Shown here piece after piece: positions 53,797 to 63,856 of a stretch of 64,000 nucleotides of DNA. The notes beneath the pieces were generated by a model, which was not told where the DNA came from, searched no databases, and saw only the letters and a list, made by a program, of their open reading frames with translations. Position numbers and translations under genes: made by a program. The number at the start of each line of letters is the position of its first letter. Position 1 is the stretch's first letter. The stretch is taken from contig NZ_CP070982.1 in NCBI RefSeq assembly GCF_018417595.1, forward strand, positions 5,755,001 through 5,819,000, written 5' to 3'. The stretch comes from Pseudomonas entomophila. GTDB lineage: Bacteria; Pseudomonadota; Gammaproteobacteria; Pseudomonadales; Pseudomonadaceae.

Positions 53797-53818
53797 AATT
53801 CGCTTCGCGCAGCGCTGC

Positions 53819-54172
53819 TTAACGGACCAGTTTCCAGACAATGTGAGAGTGCCGACCACTGAGCCTGTACTCGCACCCCTGGAACAGCCCCCAGATCAAG
53901 GGACCGAACGACAGGACAAGCAACACGGGGAACACATAAAGCCCCAGGATGAGCAACACCGAGAGCAGTTTGTGCTCGAAGGTCATGGCCAGCCTGTGGA
54001 CCTCGCCTGCCCCTTCGAAGGTGTTGATGTCCAGACCGCGCTGCCTGGCGAAGAACCAGGCATAGATAGCCAGGGCGAATGCGGACACCATCACACACCC
54101 GAACATCAGGAGATTGATGAACCTGAGGGTTTCACACATGGTTACGGAATCGTCCAGGTGCTGACAGTCCAC
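53819..54172 (-). CDS. Small two-helix membrane protein
   Basis: A protein of up to 117 residues with two hydrophobic helices: about residues 19-40 (NLLMFGCVMVSAFALAIYAWFF) and 68-95 (KLLSVLLILGLYVFPVLLVLSFGPLIWGLF). The loop between is soluble. The start at 54172 or Met12 (54139) is uncertain. No family was recognised. It follows the 144-residue gene on the same strand with 11 bases between, so the two probably form a pair. Confidence 0.55.
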   Translation of the reverse strand: MDCQHLDDSVTMCETLRFINLLMFGCVMVSAFALAIYAWFFARQRGLDINTFEGAGEVHRLAMTFEHKLLSVLLILGLYVFPVLLVLSFGPLIWGLFQGCEYRLSGRHSHIVWKLVR

Positions 54173-54183
54173 AAACCTGTTCG

Positions 54184-54618
54184 TTATTCATGCTCGGGAA
54201 GCTCCTCTGCACGAACATGGCCGCCCAATACATAGAACTCACCGTCACGGCGCACCTCGTCGAGTGAGCGAGGGTCCTCGGCGCCGCCATACATACCGTT
54301 TACATCGACGCACCAAAGGCCATCGAATTTCAGCAGTTTGACGCTGAGATAGATCCGCCGGAATTCATCGCTGAATACTTTCAGGGATAACTCCCGAACA
54401 TCTTCGACCACGACCCTGACATGTCGCCAGACATTGCCGTCGGCCCAGTTGTCACGGCCGTTGAAGGTCATCGCAAAACTGAGGGCTCCATCAACGGCTT
54501 CCTGATACTCGAAAGCCAACAGATAACCGTCGTCGAACCGGTGGTACTTCTCGAAAATCGCTTCTGCCGATAACGTCCCTGTAGCCACTGCAACCTCCTG
54601 GAAAAAATCGAAGAGCAT
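54184..54618 (-). CDS. Hypothetical soluble protein paired with the small membrane protein
   Basis: About 144 residues from Met at 54618 (an upstream ATG at 54666 is possible). It has mixed alpha/beta character, with FDDGYLLAFEYQEAVDGALSFAMTFNGRDNW, VRVVVEDVRELSLKVFSDEFRRIYLSVKLLKFDGLWCVDVNGMY and an acidic tail. The size and composition resemble small immunity-type proteins, but there is no recognised motif and no toxin nearby. Confidence 0.5.
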   Translation of the reverse strand: MLFDFFQEVAVATGTLSAEAIFEKYHRFDDGYLLAFEYQEAVDGALSFAMTFNGRDNWADGNVWRHVRVVVEDVRELSLKVFSDEFRRIYLSVKLLKFDGLWCVDVNGMYGGAEDPRSLDEVRRDGEFYVLGGHVRAEELPEHE

Positions 54619-54834
54619 CTGGTGACTGCCGCTTGCCCGGGCAATCCCAATGCCGGCCTGGCGCACGCGAGGAACGCGCGGTTTCGGCCACGGGCCATTG
54701 TTTCCAACTCATCGGCCTACGGCAAGAATGGCGTGCCCTCGAAGCAAACAACTCTACGCTTCCTGCATGCCCATTGCGTGCCCCTTCAACCTGCTCTATT
54801 ACTAGCCACTGCCCTCCCCCGCACCGAGACCATC

Positions 54835-56262
54835 ATGCTGGCTTTCATCCAGTCTTCCCCGTTGTTGCTCGGCACCGCCCTGATCTTCCTCGACCTGCTG
54901 CTCTGGCACCTGATCCCCCTGGAACGCCGCGCCTGGCGCATCGCCTCGCGGCTGGCGATCTTCCTGCTGTTCAGCTGGGTCCTGCTGGCTGCGGGCATGA
55001 GCCCGCTGCAACCGCCGCCCTGGGCCGACGACGTATCGCGCAACCTGATGGCCACGGTGCTGGCAATCGGCTGGTGGCTGTTCGGCGCGCGCACGGTGAC
55101 GGTGGTGTTCGGCCTGTTGCTGGTGGCACGCGGCAGCCACGGCGGGCGCCTGTTGCAGGATGTGGTGGGGGCGCTGATCTTCCTGGTGGCGGCGGTGGCG
55201 GCGGCGGCCTATGTGATGCAGTTGCCGGTCAAGGGCCTGCTGGCCACCTCCGGGGTGATGGCCATCGTCATCGGCCTGGCCTTGCAGAGCACGCTGGCCG
55301 ACGTGTTCTCGGGGATCGTGCTGAACACCACACGGCCCTACCAGATCGGCGACTCGATCTCCATCGACGGCACCGAGGGCAAGGTCGTCGATATCGACTG
55401 GCGCGCCACCCGTCTGATCACCGGCAACAGCAGCCTGGCGGTGATCCCCAACTCGGTGGCGGCCAAGGCCAAGATCCTCAACTTCAGCCGCCCGGCCGAG
55501 GTGCACGGGGTGTCGATCAGCGTGGTGGTACCGGCCAAGGTGCGTCCGCAACGGGTGTTCGACGCCCTGGAAAAAACCCTGCAGGGCACCAGCATCCTGC
55601 TGGACAAGCCGGCGCCCAAGGTCACGGTGAAGGCCTCGACGCTGGAGTCGGTGGAGTACGAGGCCAGCGGTTTCATCGCCGACATGACGCGCAAGACCGA
55701 AGTGCGCAACCAGCTGTTCGACCTGGCCCATCGCCACCTGGAGGCCAGCGGCGTGATCTGGAACGTCGAGACCGGCGTGCCCCCGCGCAGCCGCCAGCGC
55801 GAGCTGCTGGAGGAGGTGCGGGTGTTCCGCTCGCTGACCAGCGACGAGCGCGACAGCCTGAGCCAGCGCATGACCACGGTGGAGTACCCGGCCGACCAGG
55901 TGATCCTTGGGATCGGCGAGCGTTCAGAGCATGTGCTGTTGATCAGCCGTGGCGTGGTATCAGCGTCGGTGCGTGATGGCGAGCGGGTAGTCGAGGGTGG
56001 ACGCATGGGGCCAGGAGAAGTGCTGGGGCTGGAAGGGCTGGTGGATGACGAGGCCTCGCCCGTCGAATTCCGCGCCCTGACGGGCTGTGTGCTCTATCGC
56101 ATCGACAAGGAACAGATACGCGGTTGCCTGACCCAGAGCGGGGATGTGAAATCGGCATTGACCAAGTTGCAGCGCTTCCGTCGGCAGAAGCGTGAATCGC
56201 TGTTGCTGCAGAAACCGACGGTGGTGAAGAAAGGCGGGTTCCTGAGTTGGTTGCACAAGTGA
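54835..56262 (+). CDS. MscS-family mechanosensitive channel with C-terminal cyclic-nucleotide-binding domain
   Basis: A 475-residue protein. Four to five membrane helices span residues 5-170. The MscS pore/beta domain is at 140-310 (GLALQSTLADVFSGIVLNTTRPYQIGDSI, VVDIDWRATRLITGNSSLAVIPNS). A cNMP-binding domain is at about 325-445 (FRSLTSDERDSLSQRMTTVEYPADQVIL...LLISRGVVSA). Such channels may be gated by cyclic nucleotide as well as tension. The start at 54835 begins the first helix; the open frame upstream is unrelated. It sits next to the amaA gene, as I recall for P. putida. Confidence 0.88.
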   Translation: MLAFIQSSPLLLGTALIFLDLLLWHLIPLERRAWRIASRLAIFLLFSWVLLAAGMSPLQPPPWADDVSRNLMATVLAIGWWLFGARTVTVVFGLLLVARGSHGGRLLQDVVGALIFLVAAVAAAAYVMQLPVKGLLATSGVMAIVIGLALQSTLADVFSGIVLNTTRPYQIGDSISIDGTEGKVVDIDWRATRLITGNSSLAVIPNSVAAKAKILNFSRPAEVHGVSISVVVPAKVRPQRVFDALEKTLQGTSILLDKPAPKVTVKASTLESVEYEASGFIADMTRKTEVRNQLFDLAHRHLEASGVIWNVETGVPPRSRQRELLEEVRVFRSLTSDERDSLSQRMTTVEYPADQVILGIGERSEHVLLISRGVVSASVRDGERVVEGGRMGPGEVLGLEGLVDDEASPVEFRALTGCVLYRIDKEQIRGCLTQSGDVKSALTKLQRFRRQKRESLLLQKPTVVKKGGFLSWLHK

Positions 56263-56309
56263 TTCGCCAGCAAGGCTGACTCCTTGTAGGAGCCAGCCTT
56301 GCTGGCGAA
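56263..56309. repeat. Intergenic palindrome / possible bidirectional terminator
   Basis: TTCGCCAGCAAGGCTG mirrored by CAGCCTTGCTGGCGAA with a 15-bp centre. It lies between the convergent MscS-type and amaA genes. Confidence 0.65.
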
Positions 56310-56313
56310 CCGG

Positions 56314-57600
56314 CTACAACACCACCCGCAAACACTGCCCCGCGTGGTACAGCGAGAACCCCGACTCATAGAACGCCGTGCGCAACGACGGCGCGCTCAC
56401 CGGTTTCATCGGCGAAAACGGAATCGGCAAACTGTCCGGGTCATCCTTGAGCAGAAACTCGGCAAAGGCCCGGCCAATCACCGTACCGGTGGTGTTGCCC
56501 CGCCCGTTGTAGCCAGTCACCGCCACCAGCCCCGGGGCCGGCTCGAACAGGCGCATCAGGTGGTCGGGGGTAAAGTCGATGCAGCCGGTCCAGTGCATCT
56601 CCCATTCGACCTTGCCCAGTTCCGGGTAGTAATGGCTTTGAATGCGGTCGGCCCAGCTGCGCACGAACCACGCCGGCTTGTTGTCGACCCGGCCGAGGCT
56701 GCCGAGCAGCAGGCGGCCCTGGTCGTCGCGGCGGATGCTGCTGAGCACGGTGCGGGTGTCCCAGGAGCCCTGGCCATGGGGCAGGACCTTGTCGGCAGCC
56801 GCGCCCTGCAAGGGTTTGGAGGCAACCTGGTAGTAATAGCCACGGAAGAAGTGCTTCTGCAGGTTGCTCCAGTCGCCTTCGGTATAGGCGCCCGTGGAAA
56901 TCACCACCTTGTCGGCGCGCACCGCGCCGCGCGCGGTCTTCACCCGCCAGGCGTCGCCGTCGCGCTCCAGGCCTTCGACCGAGGACTGCTGGAACAGCTT
57001 GCCGCCCAGCCGGCTCACGGCGGCGGCCAGGCCTTGTGTATACCCCATGGGGTTGATGGTGCCGGCGCGGCGGTCGAGCAGCGCGGCGGAAATCTTGTCG
57101 GTACCGCAGTATTCCTGGCATTGCGCGCCGGTCAGCAGCTCGACGTCGGCGCCGCGCCGGGTCCACTGCTGGTGGCGGGCTTCCAGGTCGGCGATGCCGG
57201 TGGCGTTGTGCGCCATGTGCAAGGTGCCTTTGTGCTGGGCCTGGCAGTCGATCCCCAGGCGCTCGATCATGGCGAACACTTCGCCCGGCGCCTCACCCAG
57301 CACCTTGTTCAGGCGGCTGCCCTGCTTGTGGCCGAGTGTTGCCTCGACGTCGTCAGGGCGGATCCAGGTGCCGGCGTTGACCAGGCCGACGTTGCGCCCG
57401 GAGCCGCCATGGCCGATCTTCCAGGCCTCCAGCAGGATCACCGACTTGCCTTGCTCCAGCAGGTGGATCGCTGCGGACAGGCCGGTGATGCCGCCACCGA
57501 TCACGCAGACATCGGCCTTGTGCTCGCCGGCCAGGGCCTGGGCGGCCACGGTCGGCTGGGTGACGAATTCCCACAGACATTCTTGACGCAGTTCGGACAT
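56314..57600 (-). CDS. amaA: FAD-dependent oxidoreductase, probable L-pipecolate oxidase AmaA
   Basis: A 428-residue DAO-family flavoenzyme. The N-terminal dinucleotide motif is ADVCVIGGGITGLSAAIHLLEQGKSVILLEA (29-59), followed by GHGGSGRNVGLVN. The C-terminal FAD part is GLVAVTGYNGRGNTTGTVIG. Adjacent to an aminoadipate-semialdehyde-type dehydrogenase on the same strand and near hglS, it fits AmaA, which oxidises L-pipecolate to piperideine-6-carboxylate in lysine catabolism. A gamma-glutamylputrescine oxidase role (PuuB-like) is the main alternative. The start at 57600 matches the family. Confidence 0.8.
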   Translation of the reverse strand: MSELRQECLWEFVTQPTVAAQALAGEHKADVCVIGGGITGLSAAIHLLEQGKSVILLEAWKIGHGGSGRNVGLVNAGTWIRPDDVEATLGHKQGSRLNKVLGEAPGEVFAMIERLGIDCQAQHKGTLHMAHNATGIADLEARHQQWTRRGADVELLTGAQCQEYCGTDKISAALLDRRAGTINPMGYTQGLAAAVSRLGGKLFQQSSVEGLERDGDAWRVKTARGAVRADKVVISTGAYTEGDWSNLQKHFFRGYYYQVASKPLQGAAADKVLPHGQGSWDTRTVLSSIRRDDQGRLLLGSLGRVDNKPAWFVRSWADRIQSHYYPELGKVEWEMHWTGCIDFTPDHLMRLFEPAPGLVAVTGYNGRGNTTGTVIGRAFAEFLLKDDPDSLPIPFSPMKPVSAPSLRTAFYESGFSLYHAGQCLRVVL

Positions 57601-57651
57601 GACCCGGCTCCAGCTATTGTTCTTATTGCCTCTGGGGCCGCGTTGCGACCC

Positions 57652-57719
57652 TTTCGCGACGCAAGGCCGCTCCCACAGGAATCTCGCCGAACCCTGTGGG
57701 AGCGGCCTTGTGCCGCGAA
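57652..57719. repeat. REP-type inverted repeat between amaA and amaB
   Basis: TTCGCGACGCAAGGCCGCTC and its mirrored partner GAGCGGCCTTGTGCCGCGAA around a 28-bp centre. Confidence 0.75.
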
Positions 57720-57747
57720 ACGGGGGCAAGGCCCCCGCCTGCGATCA

Positions 57748-59238
57748 TCAGTCGAACACGATGCCCTGCGCCAGCGGCAGCTCGCGCGAATAGTTCACGG
57801 TGTTGGTCTGGCGACGCATGTAGCCTTTCCAGGCATCCGAACCGGACTCACGCCCGCCCCCGGTCTCCTTCTCGCCACCAAACGCGCCACCGATCTCCGC
57901 ACCGCTGGTGCCGATGTTGACGTTGGCGATACCGCAATCACTGCCCGAGGCACTCTGGAAGCGCTCGGCCTCGCGAATGTCGGTGGTGAAGATGCACGAG
58001 GACAGTCCCTGAGGCACCTCGTTGTTCAGGCGCAGTGCCTCTTCGAAGTCGTCATAGGCCAGCACGTAGAGGATCGGCGCGAAGGTCTCGTGGCGCACCA
58101 CGTCGCTCTGGGCCGGCATCTCGGCAATGGCGGGCGACACGTAGTAGGCGTTGGGGTACTGGTCAGCCAGCTGACGCTCGCCACCGAACACCAGGCCGCC
58201 TTCGTCGCGGGCCTTGGCCAGCGCGCCCTGCATGGCATCGAACGACAGCTTGTCGATCAGCGGGCCGACCAGGTTATCCTTGCGTGGGTCGCCGATGCGC
58301 ACCTTGCCGTAGGCGGCTTTGACCCGGGCCACCACTTCATCCTTGATCGAACGGTGGACGATCAGCCGGCGCAGGGTGGTGCAGCGCTGACCAGCGGTGC
58401 CCACCGCCGAGAACAGGATGCCGCGCACGGCCAGGTCCAGGTCGGCGCTCGGAGCCAGGATCATGGCGTTGTTGCCGCCCAGCTCGAGGATGCTGCGGCC
58501 GAAGCGCGCCGCTACACGCGGGCCGACTTCACGCCCCATGCGGGTGCTACCGGTGGCGCTGACCAGCGGCACGCGCGGGTCGTCGACCAGGGCTTCGCCG
58601 GCTTCGCGGCCGCCGATCACCAGCTGGCTCAGGCCGGCCGGCGCATCACCGAAGGCTTTCAGGGCCTTTTCGAACAGTGCCTGGCAGGCCAGGGCGGTAA
58701 GCGGGGTTTTCTCGGACGGCTTCCATACCACGGCGTTGCCGGCCACCAGCGCCAGCGCAGCGTTCCACGCCCACACCGCCACCGGGAAGTTGAAGGCGCT
58801 GATCACGCCGACCACACCCAGCGGATGCCAGCTTTCACGCATGTGGTGGCCCGGGCGCTCGGAGGCGATGGTCAGGCCATACAACTGGCGCGACAGGCCC
58901 ACGGCGAAGTCGCAGATATCGATCATTTCCTGCACTTCACCCAGGCCTTCCTGGGTGATCTTGCCGGCTTCGATCGACACCAGCTCACCCAGGTCGGCCT
59001 TGTGCTCGCGCAGCACTTCGCCGAACAGGCGCACCAGCTCGCCACGGCGTGGCGCCGGGACATTGCGCCAGGCTTCGAAGGCCTGTTGCGCCTGGTCGAT
59101 GCGGGCGGTGGTGTCGGCCTTGCCGAGCAGTTTCACCGAGGCGATCTGGCTGCCGTCGATCGGGGTGTGGACAGGGTGGTCGCCCTGGGTGTGAGCCGCG
59201 GCGGCAACGCCGAGGCGTTCGAGCAATCCAGCAACCAT
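57748..59238 (-). CDS. amaB: Aldehyde dehydrogenase AmaB (piperideine-6-carboxylate / aminoadipate semialdehyde dehydrogenase)
   Basis: A 496-residue ALDH7-like enzyme. The nucleotide site is FNFPVAVWAWNAALALVAGNAVVWKPSEKTPL. The catalytic Glu is in ILELGGNNAMIL and the Cys in TAGQRCTTLRRL (about residue 290). ETFAPILYVLAYDDFEEAL is present, and the C-terminal GGGRESGSDAWKGYMRRQTNTVNYS is typical of ALDH7/AmaB. It makes L-2-aminoadipate downstream of AmaA. It is transcribed ahead of amaA and divergent from a LysR regulator. Confidence 0.88.
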   Translation of the reverse strand: MVAGLLERLGVAAAAHTQGDHPVHTPIDGSQIASVKLLGKADTTARIDQAQQAFEAWRNVPAPRRGELVRLFGEVLREHKADLGELVSIEAGKITQEGLGEVQEMIDICDFAVGLSRQLYGLTIASERPGHHMRESWHPLGVVGVISAFNFPVAVWAWNAALALVAGNAVVWKPSEKTPLTALACQALFEKALKAFGDAPAGLSQLVIGGREAGEALVDDPRVPLVSATGSTRMGREVGPRVAARFGRSILELGGNNAMILAPSADLDLAVRGILFSAVGTAGQRCTTLRRLIVHRSIKDEVVARVKAAYGKVRIGDPRKDNLVGPLIDKLSFDAMQGALAKARDEGGLVFGGERQLADQYPNAYYVSPAIAEMPAQSDVVRHETFAPILYVLAYDDFEEALRLNNEVPQGLSSCIFTTDIREAERFQSASGSDCGIANVNIGTSGAEIGGAFGGEKETGGGRESGSDAWKGYMRRQTNTVNYSRELPLAQGIVFD

Positions 59239-59371
59239 GTGCTTCTCCTACATCGGGTGAAGGGTTGGAAAATGACGTGGGTCAGTATTAATCCGATTAC
59301 ACAGGTGCAACAAACGACCTTTATTCCGCATATCATTCCGCCAGGTAATGATTCGAGCCGCAGAGACCGCT

Positions 59372-60262
59372 ATGTCCAAACGCCTGGTGCCTTCCATGAC
59401 CGCCCTGCAGTGCTTCGAGGCTGCAGCCCGCCACCTGAGCTTCACCCGCGCCGCCGAGGAGCTGCACCTGACGCAGAGCGCGGTGAGCAAGCAGGTGGCG
59501 CAGCTCGAGGAGATGCTGCGCCATCACCTGTTCCTGCGCATTCGCCGGCGCCTGCAGCTCACGCCCGCCGGCGCCCTGTACCTGGCCGAGGTCAACAAGA
59601 TCCTCACCCAGGTCGACATGTCCAGCCGCTACGTACTCAGCTACGGCACGCAGACCGAAGTACTGAAGGTAGCCACTCAACCGAGTTTCGGCGTGCGCTG
59701 GCTGATTCCGCACCTCAAGGGCTTCGGCAAGCGCCACCCGAACATCCACCTGGACATCCGCAACGAGATGGAACCGTTCGCCCTGCTGCAGGGCTCGGCC
59801 GACGTGGTGTTCTTCTTTGGCCAGGGCACCTGGCCGGGGGCTACCTGCGTGGAGTTGTTCGGCGAGGAGGTGCTGCCGGTGTGCGCGCCGGAACTGCTGC
59901 AAGGCCGCACGCTGGCTGACGCGGGCGCGGTGGCGGAGTTGGTGCTGCTGCAGAGCACCTCGCGGCCGGAGGCCTGGCACGAGTGGTTCCTGGAGCAGGG
60001 GCTGCACACCGACAACAGCTATCACGGGCCACGCTTCGATACTTTCTACATGGCCTTGAGCGCGGCGCAGGCCGGCTGTGGCGTGGCATTGGTGCCACGT
60101 TACCTGGTGGCGAAGGAGCTGGCCGAAGGCAGCCTGGTGGTGGCCTGGGATCATTCAATGAAAAGCAATGGCGCGCATTACCTGGCGTTTGCCGAGCATG
60201 CGGCGGAAGTGCCGAAGGTGCGGGCCTTGGTGGAGTGGGTTCGCGAGCAGCTTCAGGCTTGA
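59372..60262 (+). CDS. LysR-family regulator of the ama/hgl region
   Basis: A 296-residue GcvA-type LysR regulator. The DNA-binding part is SMTALQCFEAAARHLSFTRAAEELHLTQSAVSKQVAQLEEMLRHHLFLRI, and the effector domain is at about 90-290. An in-frame ATG at 59348 would add eight residues; 59372 fits family starts better. It is divergent from amaB and upstream of hglS, so it probably controls one or both in response to a lysine-pathway intermediate. Confidence 0.88.
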   Translation: MSKRLVPSMTALQCFEAAARHLSFTRAAEELHLTQSAVSKQVAQLEEMLRHHLFLRIRRRLQLTPAGALYLAEVNKILTQVDMSSRYVLSYGTQTEVLKVATQPSFGVRWLIPHLKGFGKRHPNIHLDIRNEMEPFALLQGSADVVFFFGQGTWPGATCVELFGEEVLPVCAPELLQGRTLADAGAVAELVLLQSTSRPEAWHEWFLEQGLHTDNSYHGPRFDTFYMALSAAQAGCGVALVPRYLVAKELAEGSLVVAWDHSMKSNGAHYLAFAEHAAEVPKVRALVEWVREQLQA

Positions 60263-60444
60263 GAAGGTCGGGGCCGCTTTGCGGCCCTTTCGCGACACAA
60301 GGCCGCTCCCACATGACAACGCGCTCGCCTGTGGGACCTAAAGATCGATCAAAAAAGGAATGAAACCCGCACTTTTTTTCGCTTGTACGGCCACTCCATT
60401 CCCAGCTTTCATGTAAGGGTCCTCACTCACCCAGGAAGCTTGCG

Positions 60445-61830
60445 ATGCCCGCCCACGATTTCGTCAGCCCCGACAGCATCCGCGCGCGGTTCTCCGCCGC
60501 CATGTCGCTCATGTACAAGCAGGAAGTGCCCCTGTACGGCACGCTGCTCGAGCTGGTGAGCGAGATCAACCGCCAGGTCATGGCCGAGCAGCCCAAAGTG
60601 GCCGAAGCCCTGCGCTGGACCGGTGAGATCGAGCGCCTCGACCAGGAGCGTCACGGCGCCATCCGCGTCGGCACCGCCGCAGAACTGGCCACCATCGCCC
60701 GCCTGTTCGCGGTGATGGGCATGGAGCCGGTTGGCTACTACGACCTGAGTTCGGCCGGCGTGCCGGTGCACTCCACCGCGTTCCGCGCGGTGCATGAGCA
60801 GTCGCTGCATATCAGCCCGTTCCGCGTGTTCACCTCGTTGCTGCGCCTGGAACTGATCGACAACCCGAAACTGCGCGAGCTGGCCCAGGGCATCCTGGCC
60901 AAGCGGCAGATTTTCACCCCCCGCGTGCTGGAACTGATCGACCAGTGCGAGCGTGACGGCGGCCTGAGCGCGTCCGACGCCGACACCTTCGTTCAGGAAG
61001 CCTTGCATACCTTCCGCTGGCACCAGGAAGCCACCGTCACCGCCGAGCAGTACCAGCAACTGCACGACCAGCACCGGCTGATCGCCGATGTGGTGGCGTT
61101 CAAGGGCCCGCACATCAATCACCTGACGCCACGCACCCTGGACATCGACGCGATCCAGCTCGGCATGCCGGCCAAGGGTATCCCGCCCAAGGCCGTGGTC
61201 GAAGGCCCGCCCACTCGCCGCCACCCGATCCTCCTGCGCCAGACCAGCTTCAAGGCTCTGCAGGAGAAGGTCGCCTTCAGCGATGCCCAGGGCAGCCATA
61301 CCGCGCGCTTCGGCGAGATCGAGCAGCGTGGCGCGGCGCTGACGCCCAAGGGGCGGCAACTGTACGACCGCCTGCTCGATGCGACCCGCGCGGCCCTGGG
61401 CGGCGCACCGGCCGAAGCCAATGCCGAGCGCTACATGACGCTGCTCGCACAGCACTTCGCCGAATTTCCGGATGACCTGGCGCAGATGCGCGAGCAAGGG
61501 CTGGCGTACTTCCGCTATTTCGCCACCGAGAAAGGGTTGGCGGCACGCGGCCAGGCGGATCGCCCGACCACCCTGCAAGGGTTGATCGACGCCGGGCATG
61601 TGCATTACGAGGCATTGGTGTACGAGGACTTCCTGCCGGTGAGCGCGGCAGGGATCTTCCAGTCCAACCTGGGCGACGACAGGCAGGCGGAGTACGGCAG
61701 CAATGCCAACCGCGAGGCCTTCGAGCAGGCGCTGGGGCTGGCTGTGCAGGATGAGTTGGCGCTGTATGCGCAGAGCGAGCGCAGGTCGTTGCAGGCATGT
61801 GCGCAGGCGTTGGACCTGGGGGCGATGTAG
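60445..61830 (+). CDS. hglS: 2-oxoadipate dioxygenase/decarboxylase HglS (DUF1338)
   Basis: A 461-residue DUF1338 enzyme (YdcJ/HglS) that converts 2-oxoadipate to D-2-hydroxyglutarate using Fe(II) and oxygen, linking D-lysine catabolism to the TCA cycle. The His-His-Glu metal site fits His70 (DQERHGAIRVG), His226 (GPHINHLTPR) and a Glu in FGEIEQRG (about 291-293). Length matches the P. putida enzyme. It lies downstream of the LysR gene in the same direction, near amaA/amaB, which fits the known lysine degradation neighbourhood. Confidence 0.92.
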   Translation: MPAHDFVSPDSIRARFSAAMSLMYKQEVPLYGTLLELVSEINRQVMAEQPKVAEALRWTGEIERLDQERHGAIRVGTAAELATIARLFAVMGMEPVGYYDLSSAGVPVHSTAFRAVHEQSLHISPFRVFTSLLRLELIDNPKLRELAQGILAKRQIFTPRVLELIDQCERDGGLSASDADTFVQEALHTFRWHQEATVTAEQYQQLHDQHRLIADVVAFKGPHINHLTPRTLDIDAIQLGMPAKGIPPKAVVEGPPTRRHPILLRQTSFKALQEKVAFSDAQGSHTARFGEIEQRGAALTPKGRQLYDRLLDATRAALGGAPAEANAERYMTLLAQHFAEFPDDLAQMREQGLAYFRYFATEKGLAARGQADRPTTLQGLIDAGHVHYEALVYEDFLPVSAAGIFQSNLGDDRQAEYGSNANREAFEQALGLAVQDELALYAQSERRSLQACAQALDLGAM

Positions 61831-61885
61831 GGCTTGCGGCCCTTCGCGGGTAAACCCGCGAAGGGGCCGGTACGGACAACCGCTG

Positions 61886-63856
61886 TTACTTGACCCGGAA
61901 CCGATCCACTTCCTGGCGCAACTGCCCCGCCAACCCTTCCAGCTCCCGCGCCGTCATCGCCAGCTCATTGGCCACGTCACGCTGCTCGCTGTTGGCCTGG
62001 GCGATGCTCTGCAAATTGCGGCTGAGCACGGTTGCCGTGCTGCTCTGCTCCTGGGTCGCGGTGCTGATCACCGTGAACTGCTCACCGGCAACCCTGCTCT
62101 GCTCGTCGATGCGCGCCAACGCCTCGGCCACCTTGTCGTTGCGCGCCAAGCCTTCCTGCATCAGCTGGTTGCCCTGCTCCAGGGTGCTGATGGCGTGACC
62201 GGTCTGCTGCTGGATGCTGGCGATCATGCCGGAGATCTCGTCGGTGGCCTGGCGGGTGCGCGCGGCCAAACCACGGACTTCATCGGCCACCACCGCGAAA
62301 CCACGCCCCTGCTCGCCGGCCCGGGCCGCTTCGATGGCGGCGTTCAGCGCCAGCAGGTTGGTCTGCTCGGCAATCGCGGTGATCACCCCGACGATGCCGC
62401 CGATTTCCTGCGAGCGCGCACCCAATGTATCCATCACCGCCGCCGTACCACCGAGGGCTTCGGCGATCTGCTTGAGCGAGGCTGACGCTTCGTCCATGGC
62501 CGTGCGGCCGATGCGGGTCTGCTGGGCATTGTCACGGGCCATGCGCTCGGTGCCGGCCATGTTGTCGGCGATGTTCATCGAGGTGGCGCTGAACTCCTCC
62601 ACCGCACCAGCCATGCTGGTGATCTCGCCGGACTGCTGGTCCATGCCTTCGCAGGCACCGGACGAAAGCCCCGACAGCGAACGGGCGCGGCCGCTGACCT
62701 GATCGGAGGCGCTGCGGATGTGCTCGACCATGGTCGCCAGGGCTTCCCCCATCTGGTTGAAGCTGCGCGCCAGCTGGCCGATCTCGTCATGGCTGGTCAC
62801 GCTCAGGCGGGCATTGAGGTCGCCCGCACCGAGGGCTTCGGCCTGGCGCACCAGGTCACCCAACGGGCGCAGCTTGCGGCGCAGCAGCCACAGCGTGGCG
62901 GCGACGGCCAGGAGCATGGCCAGCAGGCTGCCGATGGCCAGGCGCAAACCGACGCTCCAGGTCACCTCGCGGATTTCCCCTTCAGGCATGCTCGCCACCA
63001 CGGTCCACGGGCCCTCGGCGAATGGCACGACAACGCTGAACAGCTGCTCGTCGGCGCTGGCCCAGAAGCGCCCCTGCCCCGGCTCGAAACCCTTGAAAAC
63101 CTGGCCATCGGCGTTACCCGCCGCTGCCGGCGGCACCAACCATTTGCCCTGCTCGTCGAGCAGCGCCAGCGAGCCGGTCTGGCCAATGCGGAAACGCTTG
63201 AGGTTGGCGAACTGGGCGCTCTGCGCGTCGGTGTAGTCGAAGCCGACGAACAGCACGGCGATCACCCGGCCAGCGCCGTCGCGCACCGGCACGTAGCGGG
63301 TCATGTAGTTGCGCTCGAACAGCACCGCGCGGCCGACGTAGGTCTGCCCGGCCATGAGCTTCGAATAGGCCGGGTGCTGGCGATCGAGCTGGGTGCCGAT
63401 GGCACGGCTGCCGTCCTGCTTGGTCAGGCTGGTGCTGATGCGCACGAAGTCGTCGCCGCTGCGCACGAACAGGGTGGCGACCCCGGCGGTCATCCGCTGG
63501 AACTCGTCGACCTGCTGGAAATCGTTGTTCAACAGGTGGTCGCCAAGGTACAGGGCCGGTGTCTGCGCGCCCGCCACGTTGACCGTCTCGCCCGCGTGCA
63601 CCGCCAGGCCCGAGGCGAAACGTCGCTCGAACAGGCCACTCAGGCGCTGGGTGTTGTCCTTGAGCGAACCGTGGAAGGTATCGAGCTGGTCGGCCAGCAG
63701 CCGCGCCTCGCTGGCCAGGTGCGCCTGGCGGGTGGTGAGGTTGGCGTCGTCCAGCGAACGCAGGGCGAACAGGGTACTGCCGGTAATCACCAACGCCAGC
63801 ACGACGGCGAGGGCGACACCGAGTTGCGAGGCAATCCGGGCACGCGGTTGGGACAT
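61886..63856 (-). CDS. Methyl-accepting chemotaxis protein with periplasmic Cache domain
   Basis: A 656-residue chemoreceptor. TM1 is at about residues 8-32 ([24 protein letters not shown]). The periplasmic sCache-type domain is at about 35-300, with the pattern [42 protein letters not shown]2 is near 305-330, followed by HAMP ([29 protein letters not shown]). The cytoplasmic signalling hairpin has [38 protein letters not shown]. The ligand is unknown. The start at 63856 has AGGAG seven bases upstream; a longer frame to 63895 lacks this. Confidence 0.92.
   Translation of the reverse strand: MSQPRARIASQLGVALAVVLALVITGSTLFALRSLDDANLTTRQAHLASEARLLADQLDTFHGSLKDNTQRLSGLFERRFASGLAVHAGETVNVAGAQTPALYLGDHLLNNDFQQVDEFQRMTAGVATLFVRSGDDFVRISTSLTKQDGSRAIGTQLDRQHPAYSKLMAGQTYVGRAVLFERNYMTRYVPVRDGAGRVIAVLFVGFDYTDAQSAQFANLKRFRIGQTGSLALLDEQGKWLVPPAAAGNADGQVFKGFEPGQGRFWASADEQLFSVVVPFAEGPWTVVASMPEGEIREVTWSVGLRLAIGSLLAMLLAVAATLWLLRRKLRPLGDLVRQAEALGAGDLNARLSVTSHDEIGQLARSFNQMGEALATMVEHIRSASDQVSGRARSLSGLSSGACEGMDQQSGEITSMAGAVEEFSATSMNIADNMAGTERMARDNAQQTRIGRTAMDEASASLKQIAEALGGTAAVMDTLGARSQEIGGIVGVITAIAEQTNLLALNAAIEAARAGEQGRGFAVVADEVRGLAARTRQATDEISGMIASIQQQTGHAISTLEQGNQLMQEGLARNDKVAEALARIDEQSRVAGEQFTVISTATQEQSSTATVLSRNLQSIAQANSEQRDVANELAMTARELEGLAGQLRQEVDRFRVK

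Noticed and set aside
56299..59919. A 1,206-codon plus-strand frame across amaA, amaB and the LysR gene
   Set aside because: It runs antisense to two well-conserved enzymes and out of frame through LysR. Composition is typical of GC-rich antisense frames.
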